In this document: positions 7,116 through 11,364 of the stretch, in pieces
Layout: each line of letters starts with the position of its first letter
Position numbering within the stretch: the first letter of the stretch is position 1
Assembly: GCA_902489595.1 (NCBI GenBank)
Contig: CABUAS010000058.1
Coordinates: 1 to 11,364 of the forward strand
From: an uncultured Oscillospiraceae bacterium
GTDB lineage: Bacteria > Bacillota > Clostridia > Oscillospirales > Acutalibacteraceae
Length of the DNA: 11,364 bases
Direction: 5' to 3'
Program-made: the position numbers and the translations under genes
Notes under the pieces: model-generated
Told to the model about the DNA's origin: nothing
The model's database searches: none
The model's input: only the letters and a program-made list of their open reading frames with translations

Positions 7116-9092
7116 ATGCCAAAAAATAAAGAATACGGTAACGAAAGCATTAAATCATTAAAAGGTGCTGACCGTGTAAGAAAAAGACCTGCCGTTATTT
7201 TCGGCTCAGACGGAATTGAAGGCTGCCAGCATTCAATTTTTGAAATTATGTCAAACTCAATCGACGAGGCAAGAGAGGGCAGAGGCAATAAAATAATTGT
7301 AACTCGTTTTGAAGACGGGTCTATTGAAATTCAGGATTTCGGTGCAGGTATTCCTGTTGACTACAACTCTGCCGAAAAAACAGAAAACTGGAAACTGCTT
7401 TTCTGTGAAATGTATGCAGGCGGTAAATATGATGCGGGTTCTGATAATTACGAGTATTCACTCGGTTTAAACGGCCTCGGTCTTTGTGCCACCCAGTATG
7501 CATCCGAATATATGGATGCTGAAATTCACCGCGACGGTTTTTGTTATAAACTTCACTTTGAACACGGCGAAAACATTGGTGGGCTTGATAAACAACCATA
7601 TGATAAAAAAGATACAGGTTCCCGCATTAAATGGAAACCCGATTTAAAAGTCTTTACCGATATTAATGTTCCGCTTGATTATTTTAAGGAAACTATAAAA
7701 AGACAGGCTATCGTTAACGACGGCGTTACTTTTGTGCTTAAAAATCAGACGGGGGCAAAATTTGAAACTTTTGAATATTCATATAAAAACGGTATTAAAG
7801 ACTATGTAGAAGAACTTGCCGCCGACACTGCGTTTACAACGCCGCAGTACTGGGAATGTGAAAGAGTCGGCAGGGACAGAGCCGATTTAAAAGATTATAA
7901 ACTTAAAATTAAAGCGTCACTTTGCTTTTCGCAGAAAATTCAGCTTAAAGAATATTATCACAACTCCAGTTTCCTTGAACACGGCGGTTCGCCCGATAAA
8001 GCATTCCGCAGTGCCTTTGTTAATGAAATCAACGCTTATCTTAAAGCAAATAATAAGTATAATAAAACCGACAGTCAGATTAATGTTCAGGATGTTGAAG
8101 ATATTTTAATTCTTGTGGTTTCATCTTTTTCTACGCAGACATCTTATGAAAATCAGACCAAAAAGGCAATAACAAATAAATTCATTCAGGATGCTATGAC
8201 TGAATTTTTCAGAAAACAACTTGAAGTTTATTTTATTGAAAATAAAATGGAGGCTGAAAAAATTGCCGACCAGGTTATTATCAATATGCGCAGCCGTATT
8301 AAGGCTGAAAATACCCGTAAGTCATTAAAGAAAACTTTACAGACTAAAATGGATATGACCAACAGGGTGCAGAAATTTGTTGACTGCCGTTCAAAAGATG
8401 TTAATGAACGAGAAATCTTTATAGTAGAGGGCGACTCTGCTCTCGGCGCCTGCAAACAGGCGAGAGATGCAAATTTCCAGGCAATTATGCCTATCAGAGG
8501 TAAAATATTGAACTGCCTCAAATGCGAATATGATAAAATATTTAAGAGCGAAATCATCACCGATTTAATTAAAGTGCTCGGCTGCGGCGTTGAAGTTCGT
8601 TCAAAAGCCTCAAAAGATTTAACTGCTTTTGATATGAATAATCTTCGCTGGAGTAAAATTTTGATTTGTACCGATGCCGATGTTGACGGATTTCATATCA
8701 GAACACTTGTCTTAACTATGATTTACAGACTTATGCCCAAACTTATTGAGGATGGCAGAGTGTTTATTGACGAATCACCGCTTTATGAAGTTACCTGCAA
8801 AGACCAGACTTATTTTGCTTATGATGAAGTTGAAATGGAAAAAATCAGGCAGGAAATCGGTAATCAGAAATACACTGTTCAGCGTTCAAAAGGTCTTGGT
8901 GAAAACGAGGCTGAAATGATGGCGCTTACTACGATGAACCCTGCCACAAGGCGTCTTATTCTTGTAACACCCGATGAGGCAGAAAAAACATCACAAATGT
9001 TTGATTTGCTCCTCGGTGATAATCTTGAGGGCAGAAAACAATATATTACCGATTTCGGCCACCTGTATATAGATTCGGCCGATGTAAGTTAA
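7116..9092 (+). CDS. Divergent type IIA topoisomerase subunit B (GyrB/ParE family)
   Basis: This 658-residue protein is the ATPase and Toprim subunit of a type IIA topoisomerase, which passes one DNA duplex through another using ATP. The GHKL ATPase has Glu43 (base) and Asn47 in EIMSNSIDEA, Asp74 in DFGAGIP, and a glycine loop LGLNGLG at 116-122 where GyrB/ParE normally has GGLHGVG. The transducer has the QTK lysine at 349. The Toprim domain has Glu438 in EGDSALGAC (usually EGDSAGGSA), PIRGKILN, and the metal aspartates 520/522/524 in TDADVDGFHIRT; SKGLGE follows. All catalytic residues are present, so it should be active, but many usually invariant positions differ. It pairs with the gene 16 bases downstream. 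parE is the nearest symbol, but I withhold it because orthology to topoisomerase IV is not shown; a lineage-specific second gyrase-like enzyme is the alternative. Confidence 0.9.
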   Translation: MPKNKEYGNESIKSLKGADRVRKRPAVIFGSDGIEGCQHSIFEIMSNSIDEAREGRGNKIIVTRFEDGSIEIQDFGAGIPVDYNSAEKTENWKLLFCEMYAGGKYDAGSDNYEYSLGLNGLGLCATQYASEYMDAEIHRDGFCYKLHFEHGENIGGLDKQPYDKKDTGSRIKWKPDLKVFTDINVPLDYFKETIKRQAIVNDGVTFVLKNQTGAKFETFEYSYKNGIKDYVEELAADTAFTTPQYWECERVGRDRADLKDYKLKIKASLCFSQKIQLKEYYHNSSFLEHGGSPDKAFRSAFVNEINAYLKANNKYNKTDSQINVQDVEDILILVVSSFSTQTSYENQTKKAITNKFIQDAMTEFFRKQLEVYFIENKMEAEKIADQVIINMRSRIKAENTRKSLKKTLQTKMDMTNRVQKFVDCRSKDVNEREIFIVEGDSALGACKQARDANFQAIMPIRGKILNCLKCEYDKIFKSEIITDLIKVLGCGVEVRSKASKDLTAFDMNNLRWSKILICTDADVDGFHIRTLVLTMIYRLMPKLIEDGRVFIDESPLYEVTCKDQTYFAYDEVEMEKIRQEIGNQKYTVQRSKGLGENEAEMMALTTMNPATRRLILVTPDEAEKTSQMFDLLLGDNLEGRKQYITDFGHLYIDSADVS

Positions 9093-9097
9093 GGAGG
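9091..9097 (+). promoter_or_regulatory. Ribosome binding site of topoisomerase subunit A
   Basis: AAGGAGG overlaps the TAA stop of subunit B (9090-9092) and stands 11 bases before the ATG at 9109. A full-strength site sharing the upstream stop codon suggests coupled, balanced production of the two subunits. Confidence 0.8.
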
Positions 9098-9108
9098 TTT
9101 AAATTATA

Positions 9109-11346
9109 ATGGCAAAAAGAAAAAAGACTTCAGAAACAAATAAGCCCCTTAACAGTAATGTTCATATTGAAAACGCCGGCACAATACGAAACGAAGTTAT
9201 TACCGACGCTCTTACAAATAACTTTATGCCTTATGCAATGAGCGTTATTCTTTCACGTGCCATTCCCGAAATTGACGGTCTTAAACCATCGCACCGTAAA
9301 CTCCTTTATACTATGTATAATATGGGGTTGTTAAAGGGCGGCGTTATTAAAAGTGCTAATATTGTCGGCAGAACCATGCAGTTAAATCCGCACGGCGATG
9401 CATCAATTTACGAAACATTGGTAAGACTTTCAAGGGGCAATGAGTCGCTTCTGAATCCATTTGTCGAGTCGAAAGGTAACTTCGGTAAAGCATATTCCAA
9501 AAATATGGCGTTTGCGGCATCACGTTATACCGAAGCTAAACTTGCACCTATCTGTAAGGAACTTTTCGACGATATAGATAAAGATACTGTTGATTTTGTT
9601 GATAACTATGACAATACAATGAAGGAACCGAGAATTCTGCCCGTTACTTTCCCGTCAATACTCTGCAATGTTACTACAGGTATTGCGGCGGGTATGGCTT
9701 CTTCAATAGCATCTTACAATCTTAAAGAAATTTGCGAAACAACAATCGCGCTCATGAAAAATCCCGAACACGTAATTTCAGATACTCTGATCGCACCTGA
9801 TTTTGTCGGCGGCGGATACATTATTTATAATAAAGAAGAATTTGACAAAATCAATGAAACGGGACGCGGCTCTGTCAGAGTGCGTTCCAAGTATACTTAT
9901 GATAAATCCGATAACTGTATTGATATTACGCAAATTCCGCCTACAACTACGGCAGAAGCAATAATTGATAAGATTATTGAACTTGTTAAGGCGAATAAAA
10001 TCAGAGAAATATCAGATATCCGTGATGAAATAAGTTTGAAAGGTCTTAAAATCACGATTGATTTAAAACGCGGCACTGATCCTGATAAACTTATGACTCG
10101 TCTTTATAAAATGACAACACTTGAGGATTCTTTCTCCTGTAATTTTAATGTTCTTATTGACGGCGTACCGAAAGTTCGCGGCATTCGTGAAATTCTCAAT
10201 GAGTGGATTAAATTCAGACTCAACTGTATCACCAGAAGAATTAATTTCAGTCTTAATAAAAAAAGAAAACAACTTCATTTATTAAAAGGTCTTTCAAAAA
10301 TTCTTCTTGATATTGATAAGGCAATTAAAATTGTTCGTGAAACCGAAAGCGAATCTGATGTTGTTCCAAACCTTATGATTGGTTTCGGAATTGATGAAGT
10401 TCAGGCTGAATATGTGGCTGAAATCAAACTCCGTCATCTTAACCGTGAATATATTTTAAAACGAATTGACGATATAGAAAAGCTTGAAAATGAAATAGCC
10501 GACCTCGAAAAAACACTTTCAAGCGAAACAAGAAAGAAAAAAATCATCATTGCCGAACTTGAAAATGTTATTAAAAAGTACGACAGCGGCAGAAAATCTG
10601 AAATTCTTTACGATGTTTCTGAAGAAACAGAAGAAATTAATTCGGAAGTTCCCGATTATCCTGTTACCGTGTTCATTTCAAAAGAGGGTTACGTTAAAAA
10701 AATCAAAACTGCAAATCTTCGTATGAGCGGTGAGCAAAAGGTTAAAGAGGGCGATAGCATTGTTGCCGAAATTGAATGTTCAAACAAAGACGAACTTATG
10801 GCATTCACAAATAAAAATCAGGTCTATAAGGCTAAAGTTGATGATTTTACAGATACAAAAGCGTCTGTACTTGGTGAATATGTTCCTGCCAAATTGAATA
10901 TGGAAGAGGGCGAGGAAACTGTATTTATTACTGTATTCAGTGAATATAAAGGCTATATGATTTTCATTTTTGAGAACGGCAAACTTGCAAAGGTTGATAT
11001 GAGTTCTTATGAAACAAAAACAAACAGAAAGAAACTTATCAACGCTTTCAGTGATAAATCAGAACTTGCCTGTGCCTTTTATCTGCCCGAGGACAGGGAT
11101 ATTGTTATCTGTGCAGAAAACGGCAGAAAACTTCTTTTAAATACTGCTGTTATAACCTCTAAAACGACCAAGAATACACAGGGCTTGCAGGTTATGAAAC
11201 TGAAAAAGAGAAACGACAAAGTAAATTCGGCACACTTGTTTATAGAGGGCGAATTTGAAAAAGAATGGCGATTCAGAGCAAAAAACCTGCCTGCCGCAGG
11301 GGCAGTGCCGTCTTCTTCAGATGTAGGAGAACAATTAACTTTTTAA
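9109..11346 (+). CDS. Divergent type IIA topoisomerase subunit A (GyrA/ParC family)
   Basis: This 745-residue protein is the DNA-cleaving subunit partnered with the upstream Toprim subunit. The core begins with YAMSVILSRAIPEIDGLKPSHRK (41-64 region) and has the catalytic Tyr140 in ASRYTEAKL, preceded by Arg139. The winged-helix motif is NPHGDASIYET (93-103): Asn replaces the usual first His, Ala98 replaces the quinolone-contact Ser (E. coli GyrA S83), and Glu102 sits at the D87 place, as in ParC. A charged coiled-coil stretch covers about 470-500. The C-terminal domain (about 519-712) shows about four pinwheel-like repeats, against six in GyrA, and no GyrA box. The last residues form a Ser-rich linker ending EQLTF. 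Lack of the GyrA box argues against a wrapping gyrase and for a topoisomerase IV-like relaxing or decatenating enzyme. parC is the nearest symbol; orthology is unproven. Confidence 0.9.
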   Translation: MAKRKKTSETNKPLNSNVHIENAGTIRNEVITDALTNNFMPYAMSVILSRAIPEIDGLKPSHRKLLYTMYNMGLLKGGVIKSANIVGRTMQLNPHGDASIYETLVRLSRGNESLLNPFVESKGNFGKAYSKNMAFAASRYTEAKLAPICKELFDDIDKDTVDFVDNYDNTMKEPRILPVTFPSILCNVTTGIAAGMASSIASYNLKEICETTIALMKNPEHVISDTLIAPDFVGGGYIIYNKEEFDKINETGRGSVRVRSKYTYDKSDNCIDITQIPPTTTAEAIIDKIIELVKANKIREISDIRDEISLKGLKITIDLKRGTDPDKLMTRLYKMTTLEDSFSCNFNVLIDGVPKVRGIREILNEWIKFRLNCITRRINFSLNKKRKQLHLLKGLSKILLDIDKAIKIVRETESESDVVPNLMIGFGIDEVQAEYVAEIKLRHLNREYILKRIDDIEKLENEIADLEKTLSSETRKKKIIIAELENVIKKYDSGRKSEILYDVSEETEEINSEVPDYPVTVFISKEGYVKKIKTANLRMSGEQKVKEGDSIVAEIECSNKDELMAFTNKNQVYKAKVDDFTDTKASVLGEYVPAKLNMEEGEETVFITVFSEYKGYMIFIFENGKLAKVDMSSYETKTNRKKLINAFSDKSELACAFYLPEDRDIVICAENGRKLLLNTAVITSKTTKNTQGLQVMKLKKRNDKVNSAHLFIEGEFEKEWRFRAKNLPAAGAVPSSSDVGEQLTF

Positions 11347-11364
11347 TTTTATTTTTAATTTAAT

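Noticed and set aside
8228..8560. Minus-strand open frame of 110 codons opposite topoisomerase subunit B
   Set aside because: It lies fully under a well-supported gene and its hydrophobic composition is what reverse-reading AT-rich coding DNA gives.
1..11364. Mobile elements, CRISPR arrays, tRNA or rRNA genes
   Set aside because: No transposase or integrase, no regularly spaced repeats, no terminal inverted repeats, and the only intergenic gap above 50 bases holds just a terminator, palindrome and promoter.

Overview
The window is 11.4 kb of AT-rich DNA with seven protein genes, all on the + strand. Gaps are very small except for one 155-base intergenic region. Gene content, strong AGGAGG-type ribosome binding sites and protein signatures (RNase J, DnaB helicase next to L9, TilS next to FtsH) point to a low-GC member of the Bacillota, most likely class Clostridia; the genus cannot be told from sequence alone. 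The coding is dense, with no transposase, phage gene, CRISPR array, tRNA or rRNA, so this reads as core chromosome.

Region 1 (1-6960) looks like one operon: RNase J (rnj), ribosomal protein L9 (rplI), replicative helicase (dnaB), tRNA-Ile lysidine synthetase (tilS) and the membrane protease FtsH (ftsH). dnaB/tilS overlap by 11 bases and tilS/ftsH by one base. The set joins two blocks known from Bacillus subtilis, rplI-dnaB (dnaC there) and tilS-ftsH, but here rnj stands before rplI and hprT, usually found between tilS and ftsH, is absent. The operon promoter lies upstream of the window.

Region 2 (6961-7115) is the only real regulatory space. It holds a strong hairpin terminator after ftsH, an 18-base near-palindrome that could be an operator, and a consensus sigma-A promoter 34 bases before the next gene.

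Region 3 (7116-11346) is a two-gene operon for a type IIA DNA topoisomerase: an ATPase/Toprim subunit (GyrB/ParE family) followed by a DNA-cleavage subunit (GyrA/ParC family). Both keep the main catalytic residues but are clearly divergent. Subunit A has lost the quinolone-contact serine and the first histidine of the HPHGD motif, has no GyrA box, has a short C-terminal pinwheel, and ends in a peptide resembling a sliding-clamp motif. The best reading is a topoisomerase IV-like or lineage-specific second enzyme, with ordinary gyrase encoded elsewhere. This pair is the most interesting part of the window.
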